A stretch of 64,000 bases of DNA from Paenibacillus sp. FSL R5-0766 (GCF_037971845.1 NZ_CP150227.1:1240001-1304000), one strand, 5' to 3'. Numbered from the stretch's first letter, positions 31,160 through 41,043 are shown. Translations and numbers: made by a program. The notes: generated by a model from the letters alone, not told the origin.

Positions 31160-32824
31160 ATGGGCAGATTTTCATGGAGATGGGGAAAACGAAAAGGTAG
31201 AACAGGATTAGGTATCTTGCTTGTATGTTCCATTGGTTTATCTGGTTGTGCACAGAGCACAGCGCCAACAGCTTCATCAGCAGAGAATGGACAGTCAGTT
31301 CCAGCCTTAACCAAAGACGAATTGGTGCTGGCCGTTGGCACCGAGCCGGAAGGTGGGTTTGATCCGACAACCGGATGGGGGCAATATGGGTCACCGCTTT
31401 TCCAGAGTACCTTGCTGAAGAGGGATGCCAAGTTACAACTGGTTAACGATCTGGCTACCGCATACTCCGTTAGTGAAGATGGGCTGACCTGGACGGTTAC
31501 ACTCCGGAACGATGTAAAATTCTCTGATGGGGAGCCACTTACGGCTGAAGATGTAAAATTTACGTTTGATACGGCTGCTCAGAGTGGGTCTGTGATTGAT
31601 TTGACAAATATGGCTGATGTGCAGGCACCTGATGATAGCACGGTCATATTTACACTGAAATCGCCGCAGTCTACATTCATCAGTCTGCTGACGACACTTG
31701 GCATTGTGCCTGAACACGCCTATGGTGCCGATTATGCAGAGCATCCGGTCGGATCAGGACCGTACAAGCTGGTTCAGTGGGACAAAGGACAACAGGCCAT
31801 CGTGGAAGCGAATGAAGAATATTACGGTAACAAGTCTGCATTCCACAAACTCACCTTCCTCTATCTGGATGAAGATGCAGCCTACGCTGCTGCGCAGGCT
31901 GGTACGGTGGATATCGCTGCTATCCCAGCAGCGTTTAGCAAGCAAGAGGTGAATGGCATGACATTAGAGGCTGTGAAAACCGTAGATAACCGGGGCATCA
32001 TGTTCCCCATGCAACCTGCTGGTGCCAAGTCGGGCGATGGTCTTCCCGCAGGGAATGATGTGACATCTGATCTGGCGATTCGCCAGGCGGTGAATGTTGT
32101 GATTGATCGTGAGGCTTTGGTTGAGGGTGTACTGGAAGGGTACGGTCGTCCAGCGTATTCCGTCAGTGATGATCTGCCTTGGAGCAATGCAGAAGCTGTA
32201 TTTACAGATGCCAATCTCGAAGAAGCGAAGCGCATTCTGGCGTCTGGTGGCTGGGTGGATGCGGATGGTGATGGTATCGTCGAGAAAAACGGCGTTAAGG
32301 CCGAATTCAATCTGCTTTATTTTGCAGGTGATTTAACAAGACAATCTCTGGCGTTAGCTACTGCGGATATGGTTGCCCAAGCGGGAATCAAAATCAATGT
32401 TGAAGGCAAAAGCCGTGAAGAGACAAAAAAGATGGCTTACTCCAACGCTGTATTGTTTGGGTGGGGCAGTCATGACCCTTTGGAAACCTATAACCTCTAT
32501 AGCAGTGCTCATAAAGGAGAAGGGTATTACAATGTGGGGCTGTACAGTAACCCTGTCGTGGATTCTTGGATGGACAAAGCCCTTCAGGCAACAAGTGAAG
32601 AAGAGGCATTGCCGTTCTGGCAGAAAGCGGAATGGGATGGAACAACAGGTTTCAGTTATCAGGGTGATGCGCCATGGGCATGGCTTGTGAACATAGATCA
32701 TCTGTATCTGGTTAAGAATGGCCTGAACATTGGTGAGCAACAGATCCATCCCCATGGTCACGGCTGGCCGGTGACATCCAATCTGGAGGAATGGTCCTGG
32801 GATAACAGTACGAACAAGAAATAG
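31160..32824 (+). CDS. nikA: Nickel (or metallophore) ABC importer substrate-binding lipoprotein NikA
   Basis: Protein of 554 residues of the peptide/nickel binding family (SBP_bac_5). A lipoprotein signal ends in LSGC, followed by a Ser/Thr tether and the family pattern GLTWTVTLRNDVKFSDGEPLTAEDVKFTFD, VGSGPYKLVQW, and IRQAVNVVIDREALVEG. The ATG at 31160 has AGAGGGGG ten bases upstream; an upstream GTG frame start (31127) has no ribosome binding site of its own. It leads an operon of two permeases and two ATPases and sits downstream of nikR, which supports nickel as the cargo. Proteins of this branch in staphylococci (Nik/Cnt) bind nickel as a chelate with histidine or a metallophore. Confidence 0.88.
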   Translation: MGRFSWRWGKRKGRTGLGILLVCSIGLSGCAQSTAPTASSAENGQSVPALTKDELVLAVGTEPEGGFDPTTGWGQYGSPLFQSTLLKRDAKLQLVNDLATAYSVSEDGLTWTVTLRNDVKFSDGEPLTAEDVKFTFDTAAQSGSVIDLTNMADVQAPDDSTVIFTLKSPQSTFISLLTTLGIVPEHAYGADYAEHPVGSGPYKLVQWDKGQQAIVEANEEYYGNKSAFHKLTFLYLDEDAAYAAAQAGTVDIAAIPAAFSKQEVNGMTLEAVKTVDNRGIMFPMQPAGAKSGDGLPAGNDVTSDLAIRQAVNVVIDREALVEGVLEGYGRPAYSVSDDLPWSNAEAVFTDANLEEAKRILASGGWVDADGDGIVEKNGVKAEFNLLYFAGDLTRQSLALATADMVAQAGIKINVEGKSREETKKMAYSNAVLFGWGSHDPLETYNLYSSAHKGEGYYNVGLYSNPVVDSWMDKALQATSEEEALPFWQKAEWDGTTGFSYQGDAPWAWLVNIDHLYLVKNGLNIGEQQIHPHGHGWPVTSNLEEWSWDNSTNKK

Positions 32825-32865
32825 GAAACCTAGCAATAGCTTAGCCTGAATTGGGGAGAGATCGG

Positions 32866-33861
32866 ATGACGGGCAGGAATGGATGGGCCAGATTTGTTGG
32901 TTTTAAAGTGTTGCGACTTGTATCTTTATTGGTTGGAGTCAGTGTGTTGTCTTTTATATTAATGCAATTCTCTCCTGTGGACCCGATCGAAGCCTACATT
33001 GGTGGAGACATGATCAGGGTAAGCGCCGAACAGCGCAGTTTAATCGAAGAACGTTGGGGATTGAATGAATCTCCCGTGGAACGATTACTAACCTGGGGAC
33101 AAACGCTGATTCAGGGAGATCTGGGGACATCAATGATCTACAGACAGCCTGTAGCGGATATTATCCAGGAACGGTTCATGAATTCTGTTGCGCTTATGGC
33201 TGTGGCTTGGATATTATCCGGCATCATTGGTTTCACTCTTGGTGTAGTTGCCGCCATGAGACGGGATTCGAAGCTGGATCGCCTGATCTGTTGGTATTGT
33301 TATACGCTGGCTTCCACGCCAGTATTCTGGATTGCGCTGTTGCTGCTGATGGTATTTGGTGTGTGGCTTGGATGGCTTCCGGTTGGGCTTGGAGTACCCG
33401 CCGGGATGTCAGCTGATCAGGTTACATGGGGAGATCGGGTTATTCATATGATTTTGCCAGCGTTGACTCTCAGCCTGACCGGGGTAGCCTCTATTGCTTT
33501 GCATACCCGGCAGAAGCTCACAGATGTGCTCGAGTCAGATTATATTCTGTTTGCGAGAGCGCGAGGTGAGCGTGGATTTCAGCTGTTCCGTCGACATGGG
33601 TTCAGACATGTTGTTTTGCCAGCCATAACACTACAATTTGCTTCGTTCAGTGAACTGTTTGGTGGGGCTGTGCTTGCAGAACAGGTATTTTCATACCCCG
33701 GCCTTGGTCAGGCGACGGTTCAGGCGGGGTTGCGTGGAGATGTTCCACTGCTGCTTGGACTTGTGATGTGCAGTGCGATTTTTGTTTTCACAGGTAATAT
33801 GGTTGCCGACATTCTGTATCGCTTGATTGATCCACGGATGAAGGAGGAGCTGATGTCATGA
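32866..33861 (+). CDS. nikB: Nickel ABC importer permease NikB
   Basis: Protein of 331 residues of the DppB/NikB permease family, with six transmembrane helices and the family features FSPVDPIEAYIG after the first helix, the long extracytoplasmic loop, and ARARGERGFQLFRRHGFRHVVLPA, the EAA-like coupling loop. GGGGAGAG precedes the ATG at 32866. Its stop overlaps nikC as ATGA. It forms the channel with NikC. Confidence 0.9.
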   Translation: MTGRNGWARFVGFKVLRLVSLLVGVSVLSFILMQFSPVDPIEAYIGGDMIRVSAEQRSLIEERWGLNESPVERLLTWGQTLIQGDLGTSMIYRQPVADIIQERFMNSVALMAVAWILSGIIGFTLGVVAAMRRDSKLDRLICWYCYTLASTPVFWIALLLLMVFGVWLGWLPVGLGVPAGMSADQVTWGDRVIHMILPALTLSLTGVASIALHTRQKLTDVLESDYILFARARGERGFQLFRRHGFRHVVLPAITLQFASFSELFGGAVLAEQVFSYPGLGQATVQAGLRGDVPLLLGLVMCSAIFVFTGNMVADILYRLIDPRMKEELMS

Positions 33862-34859
33862 AGCAGACGGTAGAACGCTCCTCCGAGCAGACGACAGAAA
33901 CAGCCAAAATACAGAAAGTGAAAACTGCGAATCAAGAGGTACGGTACAACATTAATACCGAGTCTCTACAAGCTGGGAATGGAACAGGAACATCACGCCC
34001 ATCGAGAAAAGATTATACGGCTACCAGAGACCAAAATTTCCGCAACCCTCGCCAAAGAGCGGTGATCTGGGGAAGCCTCGCGGTGATCTGGATTGCCGTT
34101 GTGTGGTTGACGGGCAGGTTGCTTCCGGCTGGTTCTACGCTGACTTCACTAATGGATCGGAATTTGGCTCCAACCTGGGCGCATCCATTTGGCACAGATT
34201 GGCTCGGAAGAGATATGTTCATGCGTACGTTAAAAGGATTGGCAACCAGCATTCAAGTTGGTTTGCTTGCAGCTTGTGGTGGCGGACTGATCGCACTACT
34301 GCTTGGACTGGGGGCGGCTTCTAGCAAGGTTGCTGACCGGGTAATCTCATGGATCATCGACCTGTTTCTGAGTGTGCCACATCTGGTATCGCTGGTCATG
34401 CTGGCCTTTGTATTCGGTGGAGGTCTGGCAGGAGTAGCGGCAGCGATCGCGATGACGCACTGGCCGAATCTGGCCCGGATTGTACGAGCGGAGATGATCC
34501 AACTGAAATCCGCAGAGTACATTCAGATTTCACACAAGTTGGGTCAATCGCGGTTACAGATTGCGATGCAGCATATGCTGCCACATCTGGTCCCGCAGCT
34601 GTTCGTGGGCGTACTGCTAATCTTTCCCCATGCAATTCTGCATGAGGCAGCCATTACGTTTCTGGGGCTGGGGTTGTCCCCGCAACAACCGGCAATTGGA
34701 ATTATTTTGTCAGAGTCGATGAGATATTTATCTGCTGGCATGTGGTGGCTTGCCTTTTTCCCGGGACTCGCGCTGTTGCTGGTTGTTCGTGCGTTTGATG
34801 TATTGGGCAATAGTCTGAAGAGATTGACGGGTACGGGTAGTTCAAGGGAGGTGAGGTAA
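33858..34859 (+). CDS. nikC: Nickel ABC importer permease NikC
   Basis: Protein of 333 residues of the DppC/NikC family. Its cytoplasmic N-terminus of about 70 residues is longer than usual and rich in Thr, Gln and Arg, before the first helix (VIWGSLAVIWIAVVWLTG). HPFGTDWLGRDMFMRTLKGL is diagnostic for this family, and EYIQISHKLGQSRLQIAMQHMLPH is the ATPase-coupling loop. It overlaps nikB by four bases and is followed two bases later by nikD. Confidence 0.9.
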   Translation: MKQTVERSSEQTTETAKIQKVKTANQEVRYNINTESLQAGNGTGTSRPSRKDYTATRDQNFRNPRQRAVIWGSLAVIWIAVVWLTGRLLPAGSTLTSLMDRNLAPTWAHPFGTDWLGRDMFMRTLKGLATSIQVGLLAACGGGLIALLLGLGAASSKVADRVISWIIDLFLSVPHLVSLVMLAFVFGGGLAGVAAAIAMTHWPNLARIVRAEMIQLKSAEYIQISHKLGQSRLQIAMQHMLPHLVPQLFVGVLLIFPHAILHEAAITFLGLGLSPQQPAIGIILSESMRYLSAGMWWLAFFPGLALLLVVRAFDVLGNSLKRLTGTGSSREVR

Positions 34860-34861
34860 AT

Positions 34862-35818
34862 ATGGCTCTTCTTGATATTGAGGGGGTATCGGTGTCATTT
34901 CGGCGCGCTCGTGGTTGGTTTGGACACGAACAGACGTATGTCATTCAGAATCTGGATCTTTCCATAAACGAGGGCGAGATCGTGGCTGTTGTAGGCGCAA
35001 GTGGATCGGGTAAAAGTGTGCTGGCGCAGGCCATCATGGGCATTCTGCCTGCCAATGCCAGGTTGGAGGGGTGTATTAGCTATAGTGGCGAGCCTTTGAC
35101 TCCAGAGCGGCAGTTACAACTGCGCGGTGATGAATTGATGTTAATCCCGCAATCCGTTAGTTATTTGGACCCGTTGATGAAGGTGGGGAGACAAGTTCAG
35201 CCGGTAACCCGAGATTTGGGAAGGAAGCGTAGATTCATGAATCAAACCCACTTGAAAAAGACGGAGCAGGAGCTGACCGAGCGATATCATCTTCCTCAAG
35301 GAACAGCCGGCAAATATCCGTTTGAGTTGTCCGGAGGTATGGCAAGGCGGGTGTTGATGGCGACAGCAACCACGGGTCAGCCCAAGCTGATCATTGCAGA
35401 TGAGCCGACACCAGGCATTCATCCCGAAGTGCTGGCCGAGACGATGAAGCAATTTCGCGAACTTGCAGATCAAGGTGTAGGCATTCTGTGGATTACTCAT
35501 GATATCACGACCGCCCTGACTGCAGCCGATCGCATCGCTGTATTTTATGCGGGGACCAATGTAGAGACGGCGCAGGTGGATGATTTTAAAGGGAATGGAG
35601 AATGTCTGCGTCATCCATATACAAAAGCGCTCTGGAATGCGTTGCCGCAGAACGGATTTCAGCCACTCCCAGGCTCCCAGCCGTTGGCAGGTCAAGAGAT
35701 TACGACAGGATGTTCATTTGCTCCCCGATGTAGCGTAGCAACCGTTGCATGTACCCGCGAACGTCCAGAACTTCGTAAGGTACGGGGCGGAGAAGTGAGG
35801 TGTTTCCATGTCACTTGA
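34862..35818 (+). CDS. nikD: Nickel ABC importer ATPase NikD
   Basis: Protein of 318 residues: an ABC ATPase with Walker A GASGSGKSV, signature LSGGMARRV and Walker B KLIIADEPTPGI. A C-terminal oligopeptide-type extension contains a Cys-rich motif (GCSFAPRCSVATVACTRERPEL), which in DppD/OppD relatives binds an iron-sulfur cluster or other metal. The start ATG follows GGAGGTGAGGTAA. It overlaps nikE by 11 bases. Confidence 0.9.
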   Translation: MALLDIEGVSVSFRRARGWFGHEQTYVIQNLDLSINEGEIVAVVGASGSGKSVLAQAIMGILPANARLEGCISYSGEPLTPERQLQLRGDELMLIPQSVSYLDPLMKVGRQVQPVTRDLGRKRRFMNQTHLKKTEQELTERYHLPQGTAGKYPFELSGGMARRVLMATATTGQPKLIIADEPTPGIHPEVLAETMKQFRELADQGVGILWITHDITTALTAADRIAVFYAGTNVETAQVDDFKGNGECLRHPYTKALWNALPQNGFQPLPGSQPLAGQEITTGCSFAPRCSVATVACTRERPELRKVRGGEVRCFHVT

Positions 35819-36419
35819 AGCACGGGACGTGAGTTACCGTTATGATCCGAAATCGTGGGTGTTCCAGCAGATGAATATGCAGGTGCAACAAGGCGAAGTC
35901 GTGGGCTTGTGGGGACCAAGTGGCTGTGGAAAAACAAGCCTTGGACGCATCCTGGCAGGATATGCCGAACCTGTGGCAGGACAAGTGCTTCTGGATGGGA
36001 ACCCACTCCCACGTGCAGGAGTATGTCCGGTTCAGCTGGTGTTCCAGCACCCGGAGAAAGCTGTGAATTCACGCTGGCGAATGCGCCGCGTGTTGCAGGA
36101 GGCGTCTGTGCAAGATGAACAGTTGCTCGAAGCTTTGGGTATTCAGCAAACCTGGTTTGACCGCAGGCCGAGTGAATTATCCGGTGGAGAACTGCAGCGT
36201 TTCTGTGTGGCGCGAGCACTTGGGACAGCGACACGTTACGTGATCGCAGATGAGATGACAACGATGCTGGATGCGATCACACAGGCACAGATCTGGCATA
36301 CCGTGATGGAAGTGGCTCGCCAGCGTGATCTGGGATTACTGATCATAAGCCATGATCGGGATTTGCTCAACAGGTTGTGCGACAGAATGACACCGATGCC
36401 GATATCGATGTCACTGTAA
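35808..36419 (+). CDS. nikE: Nickel ABC importer ATPase NikE (short form)
   Basis: Protein of 203 residues, shorter than E. coli NikE (about 268), but all core motifs are present: Walker A GPSGCGKTS, Q-loop VFQHP, signature LSGGELQRF, Walker B YVIADEMTTMLD and the switch histidine in IISHDRDLL. It lacks the oligopeptide-type C-terminal extension that NikD retains. Walker B has Glu-Met in place of Glu-Pro. It starts inside the end of nikD, so the pair is translationally coupled. A strong terminator follows 38 bases after the stop and closes the operon. Confidence 0.85.
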   Translation: MSLEARDVSYRYDPKSWVFQQMNMQVQQGEVVGLWGPSGCGKTSLGRILAGYAEPVAGQVLLDGNPLPRAGVCPVQLVFQHPEKAVNSRWRMRRVLQEASVQDEQLLEALGIQQTWFDRRPSELSGGELQRFCVARALGTATRYVIADEMTTMLDAITQAQIWHTVMEVARQRDLGLLIISHDRDLLNRLCDRMTPMPISMSL

Positions 36420-36456
36420 TTTTAAATATGTTCGAATAAATAAAAAGATCGAATAC

Positions 36457-36528
36457 AAAAGGGTGCCCCTTGTGGAGTCGTTGACCATGAATGTGAGTCA
36501 TGGACTTGACTACGGGGCACCCCTTTTT
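36457..36528. terminator. Strong terminator after nikABCDE
   Basis: AAAAGGGTGCCCC (36457-36469) pairs with GGGGCACCCCTTTT (36514-) with one extra C; CATGA..TCATG pairs inside the loop. T- and A-runs on both sides allow it to serve the convergent aminotransferase gene as well. Confidence 0.88.
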
Positions 36529-36603
36529 CTATTTTGACAAATATTCGTCATTTAACGAACAGTACACGTTCTGTTCGCAACGTACATAGATGTAACTGAC
36601 AGT

Positions 36604-37797
36604 TTATTTGCCCGACACATTGCTGACCAACACAGATAACCTGCGCATCGCCTCTTCAACCGTAGAACGTGGACAGGCTACATTAATACGCATGAACCCT
36701 GTACCCTCTGTTCCAAAGAAGCTCCCGTCATTGAAAGCAAGCCCTGCTTCATGAAGCAGCATGTTGCATAGTTGTGCATGGGGAATATTCAATTCCCGGA
36801 AATCCATCCATAACAGATAGGTTGCTTCGGGCAGATGCATTTTGATCTGTGGCATGTGTTCCGTAACATACTGTTGTACATACTCCATATTTCCACGGAT
36901 ATAGGCAAGGCACTCATCCAGCCATTCCTCGGCCCCATTGTATGCGGCTTCGGTTGCCACAGCTCCCAGTGTACTGATACTGGCAAGTCCCATCGTTTTT
37001 ACACCCTGCGCAAACGATTCTCGCAACTTGGCATTGGGGATGATGATGTTGGATGTGCAGAGGCCAGGAATGTTGAACGTTTTGCTTGGAGCCGTACAGA
37101 TGATACTTAGATCAGAGACGGCGTCCGAGATCAGGGTCAGTGGTGTATGAGTTCCGCGCTGATGAACAAGATCGGCATGGATTTCATCTGAAACCATCAG
37201 TACGTTGTATTGCAGACACAGTGACGTAAGCCCTTCAAGCTCTTCACGAGTCCATACCCGTCCAACCGGGTTATGAGGACTGCACAGAATCAGCATTTTG
37301 ACCCGACCGGTCTGCAAGCTGGATTCCAGTTGTTCCAGATCCATCGTGTAATGACCGTTATTCTCTACCAAAGGATTGGTGATCAGTTCACGGCCCTGAC
37401 CACGTACTACTTCATAGAAGGGAGCATAGACCGGAGTTTGGATGACCACTGCATCTCCCGGTTGAGTGAATCGTTGTACAGCAATGCTGAGTGCGGGCAC
37501 AATACCTGGAGTGAATACGATCCAGTCATCGTTAATTTTCCAGTTGTGACGCCGTTCCATCCAGTCTGCAACAGCTGCATGATACGCTTCAGTCCGTACT
37601 GTATAACCAAAAATCCCGTGCTCCATCCGTGTTTGCAGGGCCTGAATGACGGATGGTGGAGCAGCGAAATCCATATCGGCCACCCACATCGGAAGCGCAT
37701 CAGCGGCTCCGAAGATATCCTCAAGCGCATCCCATTTTTCTGATCCGGTAGAGATCCGGTTAATAGGCTGGTCAAATGTACTGTTATTGTTGTTCAT
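36604..37797 (-). CDS. PatB/MalY-type PLP-dependent C-S lyase (cystathionine beta-lyase-like aminotransferase)
   Basis: Protein of 397 residues of the class I/II aminotransferase fold, PatB/MalY branch. It has ALPMWVADMDFAAPPSVIQAL at the N-terminus, ILCSPHNPVGRVWTREEL, VSDEIHADLVHQ and the PLP-lysine in APSKTFNIPGL, then SFFGTEGTGFMRINVACPR with the substrate-carboxylate arginine. It would cleave cystathionine or cysteine conjugates to pyruvate, ammonia and a thiol. GGGGGATT precedes the ATG at 37797; an upstream in-frame start at 37845 lacks such a site. It is monocistronic and shares the convergent terminator with nik. The substrate is inferred. Confidence 0.9.
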   Translation of the reverse strand: MNNNNSTFDQPINRISTGSEKWDALEDIFGAADALPMWVADMDFAAPPSVIQALQTRMEHGIFGYTVRTEAYHAAVADWMERRHNWKINDDWIVFTPGIVPALSIAVQRFTQPGDAVVIQTPVYAPFYEVVRGQGRELITNPLVENNGHYTMDLEQLESSLQTGRVKMLILCSPHNPVGRVWTREELEGLTSLCLQYNVLMVSDEIHADLVHQRGTHTPLTLISDAVSDLSIICTAPSKTFNIPGLCTSNIIIPNAKLRESFAQGVKTMGLASISTLGAVATEAAYNGAEEWLDECLAYIRGNMEYVQQYVTEHMPQIKMHLPEATYLLWMDFRELNIPHAQLCNMLLHEAGLAFNDGSFFGTEGTGFMRINVACPRSTVEEAMRRLSVLVSNVSGK

Positions 37798-38208
37798 CGT
37801 ATTTAATCCCCCTTGAGTTCCGTTCCTTCGACCACAAATCGACAAATAATTATCTAATACATTGGTTAATTTCGCAACTGTTGTGCGTGTATGATTAGCT
37901 TCATATGTATGGTCCGGATTTCGGGACTTTATTCATATAAGAACAACTTAACGAGCCAGAGAACAGCGGGCATACGACAAAGACTATTTTTGTACGCCCT
38001 TGGTCCTGTTTTGTCCATTTATCGTTTACAACCTCTTGTCAGATGCTATTATATTGCTAACATTTGGTGGAACAACGGGTTGTTATCCGAATAAGCTCGT
38101 ACCCATACATGATGAGCATAACTACATGAGTCTTTCGCGTACATCGAGCGATCGTCTTGAATCGTATTATGCATAAGGCTGACATTTGAACTCAGGAGGC
38201 GTTTAGGG
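37798..38208. other. Intergenic region between divergent genes
   Basis: About 410 bases between the lyase gene (minus) and the stalk-domain gene (plus). It should contain both promoters. I see no gene, repeat or hairpin that I would defend; AGGAGG lies just before the plus-strand start. Confidence 0.45.
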
Positions 38209-38901
38209 ATGAAAAGCAAAAAGTGGTTGGTTGCTGCGGGTGTGTTTGGCATGGTGTTAACCGGATCGGCAGGTGTATATGCAGGTACACAACTGGAGAC
38301 AATCAAAGCTTATCTGAACCATGGGCTCGCCATCGAAGTGAACGGACAGAAATTTACACCGACAGGTGATCAGGGCAAAAAGCTTGCGCCAATTACATAT
38401 CAGGGCAGTACATATCTCCCTGTTCGTTCGATTGCCGATGCGTTGAAGACCGAAGTGAAGTATGATTCCCAAAACAATAAAGTAAGCATCGGCTCCTCAA
38501 GCTCCTCCGGTGGGTCCACATCCACAGGCAACAGCGGATCAACATCACCCTCAACAGGTACTAACACACAGGCTGCAGGCGTGAAGTCCAAGTATCTGCC
38601 AGCAGATTTCCCATTACCGAAGGATGCGAAGGCAACCAGCCTCATTGAGAGCAATGTAGACGGCGACAATAAAAAAGTAGTGCTCACATACACAACCAAA
38701 GAAACGTTGCTAACCGTTGGAACATCCTACAAAGACTACTACCAGACCAAAAATCTGAGTGAGAACACTCAGGATATCCAGGCAGACGGCTTCAGCATCG
38801 TGGGTCGTGAAGATGGCAAATATGCCGTAACCATCACAGGTTCGGTATCTGCAACCAACAAGGATCTGAATGAAATCACCGTAGTTTGGGGCGAAGAGTA
38901 A
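38209..38901 (+). CDS. Secreted stalk-domain (copper amine oxidase N-terminal-like) protein
   Basis: Protein of 230 residues. A signal peptide (MKSKKWLVAAGVFGMVLTGSA ... VYAG) is followed by a stalk domain, residues about 38-95 (IEVNGQKFTP ... ITYQGSTYLPVRSIADAL), common in Paenibacillus surface proteins. A Ser/Gly/Thr linker (about 96-122) leads to a C-terminal beta-rich domain of about 100 residues (LPADFPLPKDAKATSLIE ... YAVTITGSVSATNKDLNEITVVW). It acts outside the cell, perhaps in wall attachment or polymer binding. No catalytic residues are evident. AGGAGG lies nine bases before the ATG. Confidence 0.8.
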   Translation: MKSKKWLVAAGVFGMVLTGSAGVYAGTQLETIKAYLNHGLAIEVNGQKFTPTGDQGKKLAPITYQGSTYLPVRSIADALKTEVKYDSQNNKVSIGSSSSSGGSTSTGNSGSTSPSTGTNTQAAGVKSKYLPADFPLPKDAKATSLIESNVDGDNKKVVLTYTTKETLLTVGTSYKDYYQTKNLSENTQDIQADGFSIVGREDGKYAVTITGSVSATNKDLNEITVVWGEE

Positions 38902-38928
38902 TCTTTCCTTCTATAAAAGGTGAACAGC

Positions 38929-38974
38929 AAAAGCCGCCCGTGGAAATCATAACCGATTTCATTGGGCGGCTTTT
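38929..38974. terminator. Bidirectional terminator
   Basis: AAAAGCCGCCC (38929-38939) pairs perfectly with GGGCGGCTTTT (38964-38974), with GAAATC/GATTTC pairing inside. It lies between the stalk protein gene and the convergent S9 peptidase gene. Confidence 0.85.
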
Positions 38975-39033
38975 AGGGTTGAATCCATATTTGGTTCTAT
39001 ACTCTGAAAATTAATAGTCTAATTAATAGTCCG

Positions 39034-41043
39034 TTACAGGTACTCGTTAAACCATCCGGCAATATGCTCCAAACGGCGTACCCTCAAGTGAGGGTGACCT
39101 CCACGGGACAACTCATGGTTGGCACCTGGGAAACGAACAAGCCTTGTGGTCTGTTTGCGCCGTTTCAACGCAATGAACAACTGCTCGGCCTGTTCAATTG
39201 GACATCGCAGGTCCTGTTCGCCGTGCAAAATGAGCAGCGGGGTGTTCACGTTACCGACATAAGCGAGCGGGGAATGTTTCCACAGTTTTTCCGTGTCATC
39301 CCACGCGTTACCGCCAATCTGGTCTTCCGTGAAGAAATATCCAATGTCACTTACGCCGTAGAAAGATAGCCAGTTGGATATGGAACGCTGGGTAACAGCG
39401 GCCTTAAAGCGGTCCGTGTGTCCAACAATCCAGTTGGTCATGAATCCGCCATAACTGCCTCCGGTTACGCCCAGTCTGGATTCATCGATAAACGCATATT
39501 GGGACAGGGCATAATCCACACTCTCCATGAGATCGCGATAATCGCCACCACCGTAATCTCCGCGACATGCGTCTACAAACTGCTGCCCGTATCCGAGGCC
39601 ACCGCGTGGATTGATATATATAACAGCGTAGCCTTGTGCGGCGAGAATCTGGAACTCGTGCATAAATGTAAAACCATACATCATGTGTGGACCGCCATGA
39701 ATCTCCAGAATGGTCGGGATTTTGACCCCGTCGACCATGCCATGAGGTTTCATGATCCATCCTTGCAACCGCAGGCCATCCGAGGAATTAAACCAGAAGG
39801 TCTCTGGCGTACTGAGATGGATCTCATCCTCAAGCTGTGGATTGCTGCGGGTGAGCCGAACCGGCTCTACACCGGGATTTTCCGGTTGTTCATACATATA
39901 GAGATCGCCAGGATTTCGTGTGTCGGCAACAGCGGCCACGATCTGCCCGTTTTCCAACTCGGCAAATTGATAAATCTCACGTTCGTCAGGCCATATATAG
40001 TCGGCACTGCTGCCGTCTCGTGCGAATTTGGCAATGCGGACACTGCCATGTATGGTTGCTAGACACAGGATGGAGGAACCATCCCGACTGAATACAGGCC
40101 CCGTGGTTGTCAGATGTGATCGCATGTCGCCAACAATGCTGTGATTCAACTGTACGTCCCAATCGGTGCTCAGACATACGAGTTCACCACCTGATATTGG
40201 AAGGTTGTATAACTTCACAAGCGTGGCATTTCCATAGGAACGGTCACTGGCGAGCAGTGCAATGGATTGTCCATCCGGTGCAAAGGCCAGCCGGCTGAAC
40301 GTATATCCTTCCGGGGTCAACTGCTGCACATCCGATCCGTCTGCCTTGGCAAGGTACACATGATTGGTTAGAGTGTAATCGTTATGATCCTCGCCATCTT
40401 CGGGCAGCTGGGCAATCCATGCAATGGATCTTCCGTCCGGTGACCAAGCGTAGTCTCCAACGTCATAATGACCTGTAGTTACAGGGAGTGGTTCCACATC
40501 GATCGGTGCGAGAGCGAAGAGGTGGGAACGTCTACCGTTCCATAATCCGCTGGCATCTGATTTCATGCGAATCCGGTCTACGACATGTTCTTGCAGCAGT
40601 TTGGGTTTATCGTCTATAGGATCTGTAGGTTCTGATTCCTCATCTCCGCTCATATCCACGGATGATTTCACAAGCAAAGTATGACCATCCGGTGACCAGA
40701 GCAGGGAACTGACGCCATGTTTCAGGTGACTGATTTGCTGTGCTTCTCCGCCATCTGATGCGATAATCCACACTTGGGATTTCCCATCAACCTCTCTTAA
40801 AAAGGCCAACTGAGACCCATCGGGCGACCAGGCTGGGGAATGATCCTTCTCACCAGAGGTAAAGGGCCTGTCCTTTTGACTCCCCAGATGCAGCAATCTC
40901 AGGTGAGAACAATAACCGTCACGTGCTTCATTCGTTTTCCGGCTTACATATACCAGTTGTCCGCCTTGAGGGGACGGAGTTGGATCATTAACCCATGTAA
41001 TCTGATAAAGATCTTCCGATGTTATGCCGCGCTGACTCATCAT
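39034..41043 (-). CDS. S9 family prolyl oligopeptidase / acylaminoacyl-peptidase
   Basis: Protein of 669 residues. An N-terminal beta-propeller (repeated blades such as WSPDGSQLAFL, WSPDGHTLLV, WSPDGRSIAWI, FAPDGQSIALL) precedes a C-terminal alpha/beta hydrolase with the nucleophile in TGGSYGGFMTNW, Asp in LHGEQDLRCP and His in GANHELSRGG. There is no signal peptide, so it is cytoplasmic. Such enzymes cut short peptides or remove acylated N-terminal residues. The ATG at 41043 follows GGGAGG with seven-base spacing; the in-frame ATG at 41061 is less likely. It is monocistronic. Confidence 0.93.
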   Translation of the reverse strand: MMSQRGITSEDLYQITWVNDPTPSPQGGQLVYVSRKTNEARDGYCSHLRLLHLGSQKDRPFTSGEKDHSPAWSPDGSQLAFLREVDGKSQVWIIASDGGEAQQISHLKHGVSSLLWSPDGHTLLVKSSVDMSGDEESEPTDPIDDKPKLLQEHVVDRIRMKSDASGLWNGRRSHLFALAPIDVEPLPVTTGHYDVGDYAWSPDGRSIAWIAQLPEDGEDHNDYTLTNHVYLAKADGSDVQQLTPEGYTFSRLAFAPDGQSIALLASDRSYGNATLVKLYNLPISGGELVCLSTDWDVQLNHSIVGDMRSHLTTTGPVFSRDGSSILCLATIHGSVRIAKFARDGSSADYIWPDEREIYQFAELENGQIVAAVADTRNPGDLYMYEQPENPGVEPVRLTRSNPQLEDEIHLSTPETFWFNSSDGLRLQGWIMKPHGMVDGVKIPTILEIHGGPHMMYGFTFMHEFQILAAQGYAVIYINPRGGLGYGQQFVDACRGDYGGGDYRDLMESVDYALSQYAFIDESRLGVTGGSYGGFMTNWIVGHTDRFKAAVTQRSISNWLSFYGVSDIGYFFTEDQIGGNAWDDTEKLWKHSPLAYVGNVNTPLLILHGEQDLRCPIEQAEQLFIALKRRKQTTRLVRFPGANHELSRGGHPHLRVRRLEHIAGWFNEYL

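Noticed and set aside
39418..40062. Long plus-strand frame (214 codons) inside the S9 peptidase gene
   Set aside because: The opposite strand encodes a complete propeller/hydrolase protein with all catalytic motifs.
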